From the NCBI GenBank assembly GCA_027627225.1, contig CM051029.1, forward strand, positions 20,680,356 through 20,744,355: a stretch of 64,000 nucleotides of DNA. Reading direction: 5' to 3'. Positions 33,706 to 47,748 of this stretch are shown piece by piece. This DNA is from Congeria kusceri (lineage: Eukaryota > Mollusca > Bivalvia > Myida > Dreissenidae). The position numbers and the translations under genes are program-made. Within the stretch, counting starts at the first letter, position 1, and every line of letters begins with the position of its first letter. The notes below the pieces were generated by a model that was not told the origin of the DNA, ran no database searches, and saw only the letters and a program-made list of their open reading frames with translations.

Positions 33706-36700
33706 CTTAAAAATGAATCAAGTTCATCTAGTATATTTTTTATTTTAATATTGTGCTATACAATAAAAAATGAAACATACATGTATAAACTTTAATTTTT
33801 CCTAAAATTGTTAATTGAAATGAAATTATATAGTCCTGGCCATCGATTAACACAAAAAGAAACAGATAGTAAGCGTCATCACATTAAATTATTCTTCTAT
33901 ATTATATATTATAGATTCATTAAAATATCGTTTGGTATTTGTGGTAACACGGCGTTTTTAGTTATGTTGCGCGAATACAAAATAAGCATACCACACGCCG
34001 TCTACTTTCTTTTTCTAATTTCGTAGAATATGATCTTATGCCAAGTTTATTAAAATATACGTATCAATTAAAGTTCTTTGTTGTACTTTATATTAACTCA
34101 GTTTACACACACAAAAATCACAATATAAATCCTCATACATGTACGTACGTATTTCCAGACGAAAACAGTGACATGTAATCCAAACGACAATCTTCAGATA
34201 TGTATTTGCCATATTGTTGTGAAATCGAACACGCTACAAGAAGAGCAATTAAGTACAAATATTTATCCAGCATATGTCTACATAGCTACATATGTTACAA
34301 GACTATAAACAAAATTAAATTGTAAGCTCATCATGTAAATAACTAATCGATTAAGTTCCAATGTTTACAACGAAGTTAAACTAATTCAGGCAAGTACACA
34401 ACTTCACACCGTGTCAAACTTAATTTCTAAATATTATTGTACTATTTAATTTTAGTGAAAACGCCATTTAGATAAAGTTCACGAAATAGAAACGTATGTA
34501 TGGATTTCTAGCAGTGTGCCATCCGTAATCTTTAAAAATGATTTAAATGGTACATCCAGTTCGTTGTAAACACACAAAGAGTTACGTGTATACCTTGACC
34601 GAGGTATCATAGAGTATTACAAAGTTGTCGCACTTTCCACGTCATTCAGCGATTTATATAATTATCAAAGTAGAAAACTCACCATATTAAAATACTATTT
34701 AGCACATTTTCGCAGTTAAATATTTATGATGTATGCATATTAGCAAATATATTCAAGCCAGTAAAAAGAATATGCGATGACAAAATTGTAACAAAATATA
34801 CAACGTCTGATTGTTATTGAAACAATGTTGATTTCTAACACGTATGTACTCGTCAATAATCTAATGTGAGCGCTCTAAAACGTGTTATATATACAATTCG
34901 AAGGGATTATATATAAAAAACAACAACTAAATAATGCTATTTATTGACATGACATTAAGTGGAAACATGTGTAATGAAACTCCGTTTACAATACAGATTG
35001 ATGGCCAGTACATTCGGGTTGAATGAGCATTATCTATAATTCGTAGATAATGCCTTAACATTAGGATACAATTCACATTTCGAGGGAAATAATTGTGTAT
35101 TTACCGTATGCTTTAAATTATGTCCACTTGCGCACTGAAGGTGGGTATTATCGTCAGTATTATTGCGCTCACGGTAGGCATCTTTTATATGATGTCATAG
35201 TAGTTACCCATACCATTTTAATAATGACAAACACAAAGTGAGCTGGTCTCCAGCATTGCAATATGTCAATTTATCCTAGATAATATGATACTAACAAGTT
35301 GCATACTGAGTTCAAAATGTCAACTATTTCAAGACCATCGATCAAAATTGTACTGCTTGTTGAGGTAACATTTGTTCATTTTTATGGAAGTTTATTTGTG
35401 GCTGTATGTAGGCTGTTCAAACAATCTGTACAATAAATATGGAACAATGACAAGATGTTTAACGCATGTTTAATTGTTAATTGTAATTTGTTTATTAAAT
35501 CTATATAGATCTTAAGGTATTTAACTACCTTAAAAGCACACCCACCTTTATTACAACATATTCATCTGCAGCCGCAAGATAGGATACACCTTGACCTTTA
35601 CCAGTATTTGGTAAAGACATCAGTCTTTCTCAGTGATGTTAACATATATTGGTAACAACTCCAGCCGCTTTGGCAATTACGTTGTCTAGCTATGCATCAG
35701 ACATGATAGCAGGTACCTTTTTTCAACATTTTCCTCAATGTAGATTGAGGTGGAGTATCTGAACGTTGAGATATGATGGTGTCTTTTTCAGGTTAGTCTA
35801 AATTTCCGCGGGGAGAGGGGGGGATGAGTCCAATCTTTGATTATTGGCGATTTTGTAATGGCATTCAGAGCGGTTTCGGTGGTGACGAAATGTTGGATCA
35901 CATGCAACTCAAGGCTTGTTCCACCATGCGCTGCAGCTGCTTCTCCTTGTCAATGTTGACATCAATAACATATACATTAAGCCGCGAAAGATTTTTATAT
36001 ATAACAACGGTTTTCTACTGATCGTTATATATCTGAAGATCGGAAGATCGGAAGACAGGTCAGGAATTTCCAGCTTGCAAAACGGAAAAGAGCGTGTTTT
36101 GTGTTATTAAAATTTAAAGCTTCATTCACCCAGTTTTGTATCAGGCTATGGCGGGGTAAAACCTTACTTGCTTGAGCCTGTCGATCTTGAGGCGGGCGGT
36201 ATATGTCAATGACATAGAAAGACATCCCTTACCGTTAAAAATGACCCCTGGAACAATGTTTCTAAACCAGTTCGATGAGTAACTACCAGTGTCCATATCG
36301 TTACAATGAAATTGTTGATGCTGGGGTGAACTGCGTGTTAATTTGCAGGATGAGTCGTTGCCCATGCAGCTGATACCCTCCACTATCATAATAGTAATAT
36401 TTGTAAAAATCAAAACATTTTTTTTTTCAATTAAACAACGACACCAACAGTGTCGCAAGGATACCCCTTCGTAAGTTGGAAAGAGCATGAGGTCGTCTTT
36501 GGGACTCCGACTCCATATAATCAGAAGAGGTTTTCTCCAATATTCTTTAGCACCCAGTTTTAAAACCTAATAACATGAGATGAGGATTTCTTGCCAAGAC
36601 AGTATTTGTCTTTTTATCAACTACACATTGATCACTATGGATGACTGCTTGCGAGATTTACATCTTTAGTGCAATTCTGCAGCAGTCAAGTTATTTGTTC

Positions 36701-37614
36701 ACTCAATGTTACGTTAAAAATATTGAGTAAATATTTAAGTAAGACAAACACTTTATTCAAAACGTTTCATTAAACAGAATAAATGAGTTGAAACATTTAG
36801 CCCCCCCCCCCACATTCACGCACACACACACTGTTGTCATGTTGAACATTACTAGCCGTTTTCTGTTGGCATTTTCAGCAAAGCTACATGAGTTGTTAAA
36901 GTGTACAACAGCAAGCTTGTGCTGTTAGAGCTTTGATTACTAGTAGTATTCCTACAAAACGTATTCAGCAGGAACATTAATTGATCAAAATGTTGTTGTT
37001 GTCTTTTACTTTGAGTTGGTTCCCTTGTATAAAAAATCCATTTTATATAGTTGCTAGATCATTATTTCAGCTGTTGAAACGTTATGAAAAGACAAGCTCA
37101 TTTAAAGGCATATATATAGGTCAATGTCAAATAAAAATAGCCACCAGTCGACTTGCAAGTCTACGTGTTAACGGTTCTTTACTTCCTATTTGTCTAGCAA
37201 CCCTGTGCACACACAGCATGTATGCCTCGCGTGCAACCTGATAGCTGCAAACTAGATCACGTTAGCTGACAATCAATACTCAAGCGCGATTTGAATAGTG
37301 TAACAAGAAGAATAGAATTTAGTCATTGCATATTTAATGCATGTACATTAATAACAATCACGTGCGTTTGGGGGTACAGTTTGACTTGGTATAGTATCTA
37401 AACTACTGACTGACATTACTTTCGGTCATTGATGTAATACTTTTGTAGCTTTACATTAAACATAATTGACATACGTTTTAATTGAAATTTTTTTAAAATG
37501 GATGTGTTGATCTAATTAAGAACCTGTGATAAAACATTAAAAACAATATTCTCTTCTGTCTCTGGTTGCGAATGAACAAATCATGAAGTATATAAAAGTA
37601 TACATTTTTTGTGT
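33706..37614. other. Gene-poor segment with weak block C homology and a GC-richer patch
   Basis: 33840-34500 shows patchy resemblance to 44050-44560 and 6050-6340, for example cgctacaagaag at 34231 and ctaatttcgt at 34015. From about 35480 to 36600 the DNA is less AT-rich, and short minus-strand frames look protein-like (YVIDIYRPPQDRQAQASK near 36180; VNIDKEKQLQRMVEQALSCM near 35920). These are interrupted by stops and shifts and were not recognised, and they may be a decayed mobile element or gene. A C-run followed by CA repeats lies near 36800-36830. Confidence 0.4.
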
Positions 37615-40600
37615 TCAGAGTATGTAGAGGCAGGGAGGCAGAACTACAGACTATGTGAAGTCTAAACCACATTTGTTATGTAGATATGTGTTGTAATGTG
37701 TATGTAAATGAGAGGAAAAGTGTAACTTGTGTATGTATTATATAGCTGTTTTGTTTTAGTGTTTTGTAAATGATTATTAAATGTATGCGTAGTGACACGT
37801 TAGTACATATGTAAAGAGTTATTTAAGTGGACCACTAGACACATTCTCTTATTATTATTTATGCGGAGATGCATTTAGGTATTGTAATGTGATTACCACA
37901 TGATTGTTTTCATATGTTTGTGTATTTTCTAATGATCATTAGTGATCCTTATACTTCATCTGTTATTAATCGTATTTAATTATATTGCGATCAGATTTAG
38001 ATCTAGACTTTATACTTTAAAATATTAATATGTGCACGACTATAGTATGTTGAATATAGAGAATACCATGAACTGAACTGCAGTTGTGTGATTTCTACTG
38101 ATGTATTTAAATAGGAACCGAACCCAATACAGATAACATTATATCACACATTGAACAAATGGTCACTTTGAGGTATTTTGCAACTGCCCGCATTCAGCTG
38201 AATAAATTGCTATATTAATGCCATATCACTGCCTGCTGTATCTAGTGTCGTCGCAGAGGTTTATAACATCTTAATTCACCTGATAATGTTGCTCTCTACA
38301 TCGAGTTTATACTGTCTGAACAAGAATTAACCAAGCAAGCGCAAGAGTTTTATAGAAAAGCACAGTTCAACGATTTATCGATTGAACTAAAATTAAAATC
38401 AATGCTCCTGTAGAGAATTGAGAATTGTATGTTAATCGCATGGGTTGCCATAGGATCGATGTCTTGGTTGCATTTGATGTTAGTACTACAACAACTTGTG
38501 TTAAAGTCAGTTAGTCGTCATAGTACTGTCATCAGTAAAATGTGTGTATAATTCTTGTTTGACACAGAGCAAAACGACTAAATATATATGTTTACATGAT
38601 ACAAATTAATCACTATAATGTTATGTTCTAGGTCTTATATATCGTCCCTTAAGAGCCAGAATTTACTATCAGTCTTCTTTGCTGTGTTGACAGCACCTTC
38701 TGGCCTTCAAGGGACGATATATACATTACTATGGAATCAATACATATAAAGCAATTTGTTTTTTTAATGCTTGTTTATGTTGAGAAATTCTTAAGTCTTC
38801 TTTAAAATATTTTTAAAGAATACCAAATATCCATAAACATACACTGTAATTTTGCTTTTCCAAAATAGTTTCCTCTTTAAGCTTGTATTTCTCAGTACCG
38901 TTAAAGCAACTGAATGAAACCAGCAACGATGAAGCAAATATATCAAATGGACAGTACCATATCCTAGCAGACAGTGGACCCTAATCGTACTCCATATTCA
39001 ATACTACATAAGCTTTTCACTTGAAACTTCGTACCCTTCTAATTATGATGTGTACAAGTCTTATTATGCCATAGAAAATATTTGTTAATTGCATATCATA
39101 ATCAATACATATATTCATGATTATATTTTACCTATTTTTGACTACTGTTGTACTATTTGGGGAAAACAGAACAATTCGTAATGATTTTGAATATGATATG
39201 ATATGATAATGATTGTGATTTTGATAATTTCATTAAGATTTTGGTATTTTGATTTTGATTATAGATCTCATATTATTGCTATAGAAGAACAATTTATATG
39301 CCATACCTATATCCCGAACATGGAGTACAAGATGTGTACATCATGTGTTTATTGGTAAAACCAAAAAAAAAGTTATTGTAACTCATACATGTACATGTCC
39401 CAATATGTCAAACAAATTATGTAAAAAAAATTACTTACTAGTTGCGTGTACATGTATAATATTTGTGGTTAACAATAATGTTGCAGACCCACATATTTAT
39501 TTATATAGACCCAGTATTTTGTAAGATATGAATAAAAAGAACAACAAATGGAAATCAATAAAGAAAAAATGCAAAATAATGTTTTACATTTCAGATATTT
39601 TGTATTTTATTGTTTCCAAGCATAATGTCAAATTTTGTTTGAAATAATAATACATTTATAAGCATGTATTACTGTCATTTCATTAATTTGAGCATGTATT
39701 TCGTCTTAATATGTTTGACAACTCTTTCAATGTCAATATATCGTTTTAAATAATATCAAGTGCATGCATGAATACTTGATATAGCATGCTCTAACAACAA
39801 ACAATATTTTGAAGGCCAAATAGACAAGAGCCACAGTTTCACGAGGTATTGGTCAGTTAAAAAGAAGCGTTGTTATCCTTTACAATGGAATGCGGTTGAA
39901 ACCACACAAGGTTTATCAGTTAAGGTGTGAAAACAGGTTTTAAAATAGTGTAATATAGCACTTATGATCATATATTTATTGGCAGATGAAGACTAATTGT
40001 GTAATGGTTAACATAAGGCATAATAAGCATGTCATATAAATGGTTTCTGTCCCCAAAAAGATAATGCACTGTATATTTGTAAACATTATCAATAAATCTG
40101 ATATTGGAATATAAAATATATGCGTGCATGTATATACAAATTCACTTATTTCTAAAACAATATCATATGTTCAACTTAAACCATTTGACCAAGTCAGTTT
40201 ATTAATGGGTACAAATCTAAATATTGTTCTTTTTTTCACATGTAAATTAATGTAAAGAAAACATAAAATACTTTATTTCAGAGTTTTTGTTCTATGCGAA
40301 GTGCGGCATAACATTCATCGTATTCTACTTCGAGCCACTATGAAAAGCACACGAAGTTATCAACATGAATTGACATGATGCACCTCAAATAGGTCTACGA
40401 TACAATGATCTTCTGATTGCTAATCCATACTTCCTATTGTTAATACAGATTTAAACATACCAACATGTGTGTGTAAATTCAGACACTGACCTAATTACTA
40501 TAGCGTGTTTGTGACATTTATATTCTTATTTCATGTCCTTATTTCATCTACGCAAGAGGTTCACCTGATTTTCTTTCCTATTTCTGTGTTAATGTGTTTC

Positions 40601-40990
40601 TGTTTGTCATTAAATTTTCAGATTTAAATACTTCAAGCAAATTTATAGTCATGTATAAGACCAAACAATTGGGCAAAAAAGATGGTTAGTCTTTAACATT
40701 TGCGAAATAAGGTGCGTTTGCTAATTAATGTAAGCTTTGTGATCAGCAACAGCATATTACAATGTTATTTCTTTCCAATTCGCTTTCTGTACCACTGTAT
40801 TTGCAGACTAAGATTGCTCGTCTTAACTGCGTTACCAGATTGTGGCATCAACATGTACAACAGTCTGTATCGTCAAATTACTGGAAAATACAGCAGGCAA
40901 TGTATCTAAATTGAACTATACGATATATTATGTTACAAACATGTACATTAACATAAAACGAATAAACAGGGTAATAACGGTGGAATACCT
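37615..40990 (+). repeat. Block C: diverged third copy of the duplicated unit
   Basis: Matches A 14587-17480 and B 46606-49800 in order, with clearly more differences than A shows to B. Shared words include gcagggaggcagaactacag at 37630, the hairpin at 38635, aagtgcatgcatgaatactt near 39757 and ttggcagatgaag near 39977. No LINE or mariner is present. Confidence 0.85.
38635..38723 (+). other. Hairpin of ~89 nt (copy C)
   Basis: The best-paired of the three copies. The arm atatatcgtccctt..gccagaa pairs with ttctggcc..aagggacgatatat, including a perfect 14-bp base, around a loop of about 16 nt. Confidence 0.65.
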
Positions 40991-42769
40991 ACATTATGAT
41001 TACGATTTGCACTTAAAATAATGAGTGTCATGAGTATGACATGTTTGTTGATGTTTACTAAAAAGGATTGTCATCATTCATTTTGAGAAGAATACTAAAT
41101 GTAAAGTTTGTTGTCACGAAAGTTATAGCACGTATTATCATAGGCCTATATCAAATGAATTATGAAAAATATTTTTTGAAATTAATTTGCATGATTCTGC
41201 AATGAATTTAAATTGTTATCATAATTATTTATACATCGATAGTATTCATATGCATAACGATGTTGTCTTCCACAACTGTATGTATTCGAAAGTTGATCCT
41301 GGAACTGAGTGATAATGGTTAAATTAATGAAATAACAACAATGAACATATTCACATAGAAAATCAATATTAATACATATATGAAGTATATAGTAAATAAA
41401 ATAAATGTATTTTCATGAAATAAGTCAGCACACTGATATGACATTATACTCTTTATAAGGTAAACATATCTTACACTGAATTGAAAGATTGCATGATGTC
41501 GTCCCTAAAAGTGTCTTACATATTGTATTGTGGATGCGGAAGCTTAAAAAAATAGTCCATACTCCAAAGCAATTTCAGTTGTGTAATTTAAAATATAATG
41601 TATGACGGATTTCTGCCTATCCAGATGTGTGTTGTTGTTAAAGAATTTAGTAAATTTCCAAGAAATGTTTGTACAAATAAAAACAGACTGGCATACAGAC
41701 ATAAATTATGCATAATAAAATTATGACGCTCCATCTGCATTACCCCTTGACATTAACTAGGACAATAAGAAAATTAAACAGTTAAGTGATAATATGACAA
41801 CAACAAAAACGAATACCTTACATGTATATTATTTTAGTTTTGTTGAATTGAAATTTCCAACATTGTTACGTCATGTATATAACATGTAATACTCTTGTAA
41901 TGCTACAATAATGTTGGAATGAAGCTGACAAGGGGACTGCTTGTACGACTTTTATTGTGTTTTATGTACTTTAATCCAGGTTATCAGGGAATGCCAACAC
42001 TATTGGCAGTAGTTTTATCAATTACTGCTATTACAGTTTCAGTCATCACCGACAACTGTCTGGTGCGTGTTGTAGCTATCATCATCTAACTATAATAATA
42101 AAAGGAATAACCGTGTACTAAGTGCATTTGTTTCAAGTATTGTTTTAATATAATCATTGTACCATGAGAGCAAAGACCTTATAGATTACAGGGATATTCA
42201 GTCATGTTTTTGTCATGCAACAATGAAGAAATTTCTATTTTTAATTATATGTCATAACCTGATGTGAATCCAAATTTTCAATACTGAGGTTAATATGCCA
42301 CAGATAAAAACAGACAGATCGGTCATGATAATTGTTGGTTAATTTATCATTTGTTTGTACCATTACCTTCATAGTAGGGATACAGGCGCCATTTTCACAA
42401 AAACGTTGTGCCTGATTTTCGGGTTTACGTTGATCTTGATACTGAAAGTTGATTTCAAATTCAAAGCTGATGTTCATAAATAGACCACACTTAGTTAAGC
42501 CTCAAACTAAGTTAACTTAAGTTGGCTTGAATTATATATATTTGAACCAAAACATGACCAGGTTTGAACATTAGAATCAGATTCAATGAAAGTCAATTTG
42601 ACTGGTTAGACAAAATCTTTGCATCGCATAGAAGGCAAATCGAGCGCGACATGATAGAGGAGAGTTAAGCATTAAACTGTACATAAGGACGTTTATTATA
42701 TTTAAAAGGAACAATTAGTTGTTTGTCTTGAATATTCTTCTTTGATCTGGCTATTTGTATGACACGTTA
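40991..42769. other. Segment specific to block C, no certain gene
   Basis: No clear match to A or B. A short ATG-initiated frame lies at 41919-42089, listed separately. Confidence 0.4.
41919..42089 (+). CDS. Short ORF with signal-peptide-like start (tentative)
   Basis: An ATG-initiated frame of 56 residues. The start MKLTRGLLVRLLLCF is basic then hydrophobic, like a secretion signal. A second hydrophobic stretch (LLAVVLSITAITVSVI) follows, then a TAA stop. It has no relative in blocks A and B and no recognised homologue. It may be chance in AT-rich DNA or a first exon of something larger. Confidence 0.15.
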   Translation: MKLTRGLLVRLLLCFMYFNPGYQGMPTLLAVVLSITAITVSVITDNCLVRVVAIII

Positions 42770-43290
42770 AAAATTCCTCTTCTTCGCATTAATTTATGTT
42801 TTCCATATCAAAGTGATGAATATGACAGTTTTAAATATCACTTATGACGCTGATATAATATAGTACATTTTACTTACTACTGGTTAAGCGGTGTCGAAAA
42901 TACGTTTGATGGGACAACACGATGCTCCCTTATAATTTTCGCTTATAACAAATAATCATTTGCACTAATATGTGCCGATCGTGTTCGGTTTGGCACCATT
43001 GTTTACAACAGATATCGTCTTCGTCTTCTACGAGCACATTTGTAATGATACATCCCGGTACGAATTGTATCAGCTACTCGCTTTTATTTTTTGTGAATGA
43101 AATATAAAAGTAGGCCTTGCGTTGCTGCACCGTGTATAAAGTAAATTTAATTATGATGTGCGTCAAATTTAACAGGCAAACATTTTCAAGAAGATACGTC
43201 ATGTAACATTGAATAATCTAAGAGTGGATGCCATAATTTATTACATTTTGTATTAATCATGATATGAATACGCTTGTTACTGAAAGAAAC
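42770..43290 (+). repeat. Block C continuation with mariner-free site
   Basis: 42787-43020 matches A 19889-20150 (DNA right of mariner), and 43026-43290 matches A 22562-22830. The middle of about 2.4 kb is missing. At 42772-42786 the words aaaattcctcttct and tcgcattaatttatg are joined directly, whereas in block B the same words flank the mariner element. Confidence 0.75.
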
Positions 43291-44232
43291 TTAAAAATAA
43301 CAAAATATGGAGGAGATATACGTGTTTAGATACGATGGCTTATAGTGGTTCATGAATGTAGTTGTTATGTTTATACTATAGCATATTAACAATATGTTTA
43401 TTTGCTTAAAAATCGCAAACTTCCCAACCTACCCTACGGCTTTCCTGAACCTTTTTGTCAGTCTATTTTATTTAATATCTGATTGAAAATTTTGATCATT
43501 CGTCAAGTCTGGAATAGGACAACCCGAACTCAGCGATCGCTATGTTTCTTGTGGCGACACAAACATACTGGTTTTAATAAAATCTAGGCGTTTTGTGTGC
43601 AACATGTTTGACAACTTCTATCACTGTGAAGTACCAATATTATATATATATTTTGCACTTAGTGTACAAGATATCTTTGTCCATGTTCGTTTAATAATAA
43701 AATTATTCATTATTTTGAAATATGAACGATATTTTACTTGTGATACCAATATACTACAAGATTGGAGTGCCAATTTTATAAATCAAGAAAGCGTATATTA
43801 AAAGATAAATTTATATTTTCGTTATGTTACAAATATGAAATACAAAGATTTAATCAAGTTTCATGATGAACAACAATATGTACATTACAAATATTGAACT
43901 ACGAGTCAAATACATAGAAGACATTCATCTACATTATATAAATCTCTGCAGTCTCTAACAAAGATGCATGTACATCAAAAACTAAAAGCATATTTAGTTA
44001 TAATAAATGAACAGATGACTGTCTGTTTATTTCATCGCAAGAAGAACCGAAAAGTATCCATTCAACATAGTTTAAGGTGTAAACAAAATTTAATAAACAA
44101 CCAATAATTATATCGCATGCTGTCTACTTCCGGTTTCTAATTTCGTCGACGATCTTCTTATTAATTTTAATATTTATTTCACAACTTAGTCATATTTTAT
44201 TTAATTTGGAAACATATAAGAACGAAATGCAC
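43291..44232. other. Non-coding spacer before block B
   Basis: Nothing recognised. A frame at 43595-43801 has no known features. Confidence 0.4.
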
Positions 44233-46509
44233 GCAATCGAACGTATACACAGAAGATAACAGTCAAATGCTATCCAAACCACACGTTTTAGAAACAAATT
44301 GTCCATTTTGATGTTAAATGGAACCCGCTACAAGAAGGGCATGAGTACTATAAACATGTTTACAACATTTGTGTTTCTCAATTGTTAACTACGTTACAGA
44401 AAAATAAAAAGAAACGTTGAAATGTTCAAATTATCAGTTAGATAACTAAACGATTACCTCCTACAACACGGTTGATAAACTGATTCAGGTTTTTTATAAA
44501 CTTTACAATGTGCCGAATGTACATGTCGTAATATTTATTTCTATAGTAATGTCTAGAGCTATCATCATTCAATGTTAATACATTTCGTGAAATACAAAGT
44601 ATTGTAGTTGTTTTGCCTGCGCTGTGCCCTTCTTCGGGTTGAAATAATGTTTAAGGTAAATTCTACCTACTTGTGTAAATTAGGCTAAATACATGTATAT
44701 AGTGTCCATAGTTGTCGTTCTTAACACGTCATTACTTATGTTCCAAATTTGTCAAAACAGAACGACATCCACGCGTTTCGCATATTAGATCTAATTGTTG
44801 CTGCAATACTGTTAATTAAATTATATATGTATGCGTTTTATTTAATCCACTAACCGAATTATAAAAGTATTAGAAAGCAAATATAATCGCATACTTATGC
44901 AGCTAGCATAGATATAAACGTGCATTGTTTTTCTCAGGTGATTGTGAATGATGTTGAAAGTATCAATTTGTATATAAAATAATGTTAACTTTGTTACGCA
45001 ATCGTCGTGTGGATTTCCTTTATTTGGCGCTCTGAAACGCAATGAATATCCAGATGAGTTGGAATTGATGATACTTGTTGGAATCTCTCATTGAAAAATG
45101 TAATAATAAAACGTATTGTTCTATGTCACTCCTATCTTTAATATGCACGCGCAAGTACTTAACTATACAAAAACTACATATAAACATATATATTTTATGT
45201 TAAAATATTTCATTAATATGGATTTTTTCAATCGTTACTATTTGGTAAAGAATGAATATTATACCGACAAACCACGTATACTATTTTCATATTAGAGCGT
45301 ATGACTTTATAACCTATTTATTCTGCCGTTAATAATTGTATTTTCATTTGGATTTTTCCGGTTGATTTGTTGTTCTGTGCCTTATTCATGATACAGGAAG
45401 AATATTAATTAAACGAATTACTAAGAACAACAAATATTTAAGAAAGTTTTATCTTAAGTTTATCCTTAATAACTTGGATTCACTCTTTAAGTGTTAAGAA
45501 AGAAATTGGCATTCCATATCCGAACAAGACAATATCGTAAGGTCTTAAAATACACTCAGCGCCGGTTTTTGTTTACATTATATTTCACCCACTATCAGTC
45601 AGTAGCAGTCTCAACACGGTGAGTTTGAAAGAGCCTTGTAATCATTCCGTTTTAGTGCTTTCACACCTAACTTATTTACATAAACCGGATACGAAAATTT
45701 GACATTTCAACGGTCCAATATTTGCTTACCTGCTATGTTAACTGCTTAATATGGACTTATATTTTAGTGTATTTATATAGACAAGTTATTTATTTTCTAA
45801 TACACCAATGTGAATACAAGTATGCCTTTTGAACGAAACACACACAACGCACCTCCATGCGTGATATAAAATTCGGATAAATTGTTATTCGGATATACAA
45901 TGTGTACAAACTAGGGTATCAGGAATATTAAAGAAGAAGTGGATTACCGTCTTGTGGTTAACCTCGAACCAGCACAAGTTAGTACATGTGTCTCGCATGT
46001 TTCCACAATAAATATTAACTTATTAAATGTTTTAAATTAAAATTGTATTTTTTTATTTACAAGTTTAATGTTGTCTTTGCACATATGTTAGCTTCTTGGA
46101 TGACTTAAAATATGCTTGATGAATATTGTTTAATAGTTACATGCACGAATACGAAAGCCAACCAAGCGAAGTAATAGCCTGTCATACATTTGTAACCAGG
46201 TATAAGTAATTCTGACAGGGGTAGTAGATTATCTCCCATTGACCAGTTGTCTGATTTAAAAGCTTTTTTATTCAGGTGACAGTTCCCCACTCTTTTCAAA
46301 TCATTCATTCATTGGGAGCAGCGATTTTTGTCATGTAGCTGCATATTTTTATTTCATCAGTTATTAATACTTGTACGGTTCATATTGCGTTTTATTTATG
46401 TATTGCAAGTGATTTACAAATGTGAAATGCTCTGTACATTTTTTTATTGAACTTTGTGTTCACTGGAACCTGCAGTTGAAATGGCATTGTTCTTTTATCT
46501 TTGGTATAG

Positions 46510-46518
46510 AAAGTATAT
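46510..46518 (+). other. Unoccupied LINE target site
   Basis: A single aaagtatat between tttggtatag and taatcatcaatttc. In block A this same word is duplicated on either side of the 6.0-kb LINE. Confidence 0.88.
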
Positions 46519-47651
46519 TAATCATCAATTTCTTTCTATTGTGCACCATGATTCTATGATTCTATTGCTGCAGTTCTAACCAATACGAGTCATAATTTGC
46601 AGATGCAGGGAGGCAGTGCGAGGCAGAACTACAGACATTGTGAAGTCCAAACAAAATTTGGTATGTTCATATGTGTTGTAATGTGTATGTGTGTGAGAGG
46701 AAAAGTGTAACTTTTATATGTATATAGCTGCTGTAATGTTTTAGTGTTTTATAAATGATTGTTATATGTTTATCTGGTAAAATATTAGCATATGTGTAAA
46801 GAGTTATTTAAATTTGCCACTAGACAAATTCTCTGATTATTATCTATGCAAAGACGATTAAGTGTTTGAGGTATTTTAATGTGATTACCATATGATTTTC
46901 TATATTTCTGTTATTGTGTATTTTCAGGGCTTGATCCCACTACGGATCAAGATATGATCCTTAGGCTTGAACCGTTGAGCCATCATATTTGATTTTATTA
47001 TTTTCGGATTTGGATCTAGACTTGAAACTGTAAACTATTATAATGTGTATGCTTATATTATGATTATAAAAAATATTAACAAGTTAATTGAAGTTGTGCG
47101 ATTACTAGTGATGTAAAGAAATATATACATGAACTGAACCCAATATCAGAGAACACTCTATTACACACACAAATTATTGATGACATTGAGGTATGTTGCA
47201 ACAGGCCCAAATCAGCTGAATGATTGTAACTCTCGTGCTATATCATAGCCTGCTGTATCTAGTGCAATCGCAGAGGTTTAATGCTCAGTTATGTTCGCAC
47301 GATAAAGTAACTCTTTACATCAAGTTTATACTGTCTGAACAAGAATTGACCAAACAAGCTCAATAGTTTCATGGAGAAGCTCAATTCAACGACTTATTGA
47401 TGGTATTGATGGAATCAAAGCTTCAGAATGGAAATAAGGAGGTAATGTTAATCACAATGGGTACTAAAGCTTCAATGTCAAGCTTGCATTTGATTATAAT
47501 ACTGCAACAACGTGTGTTAAAGGCTGTATGTCGTCAAAGTACTCTAATAAATGAAATTTGTGTATAACTCTTGTTTCATACAGTGCCAAAACTACTAAAT
47601 ATAGATTTTTTTATGATATAAAATAATCATTCCAATGTCATGTTCTAGCTC

Positions 47652-47748
47652 TTAGATATAGTCCCTTAAGAGCCAGTATGTGCTATCAGTCTTCTGTGCA
47701 CCTAATTGTATGCTGATAGCACCTTCTGGCTTTCAATGGACGATATAT
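47652..47748 (+). other. Hairpin of ~95 nt (copy B)
   Basis: Same fold as at 15637. The top stem tgctatcag/ctgatagca is kept while the loop is longer (about 23 nt). Confidence 0.6.
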
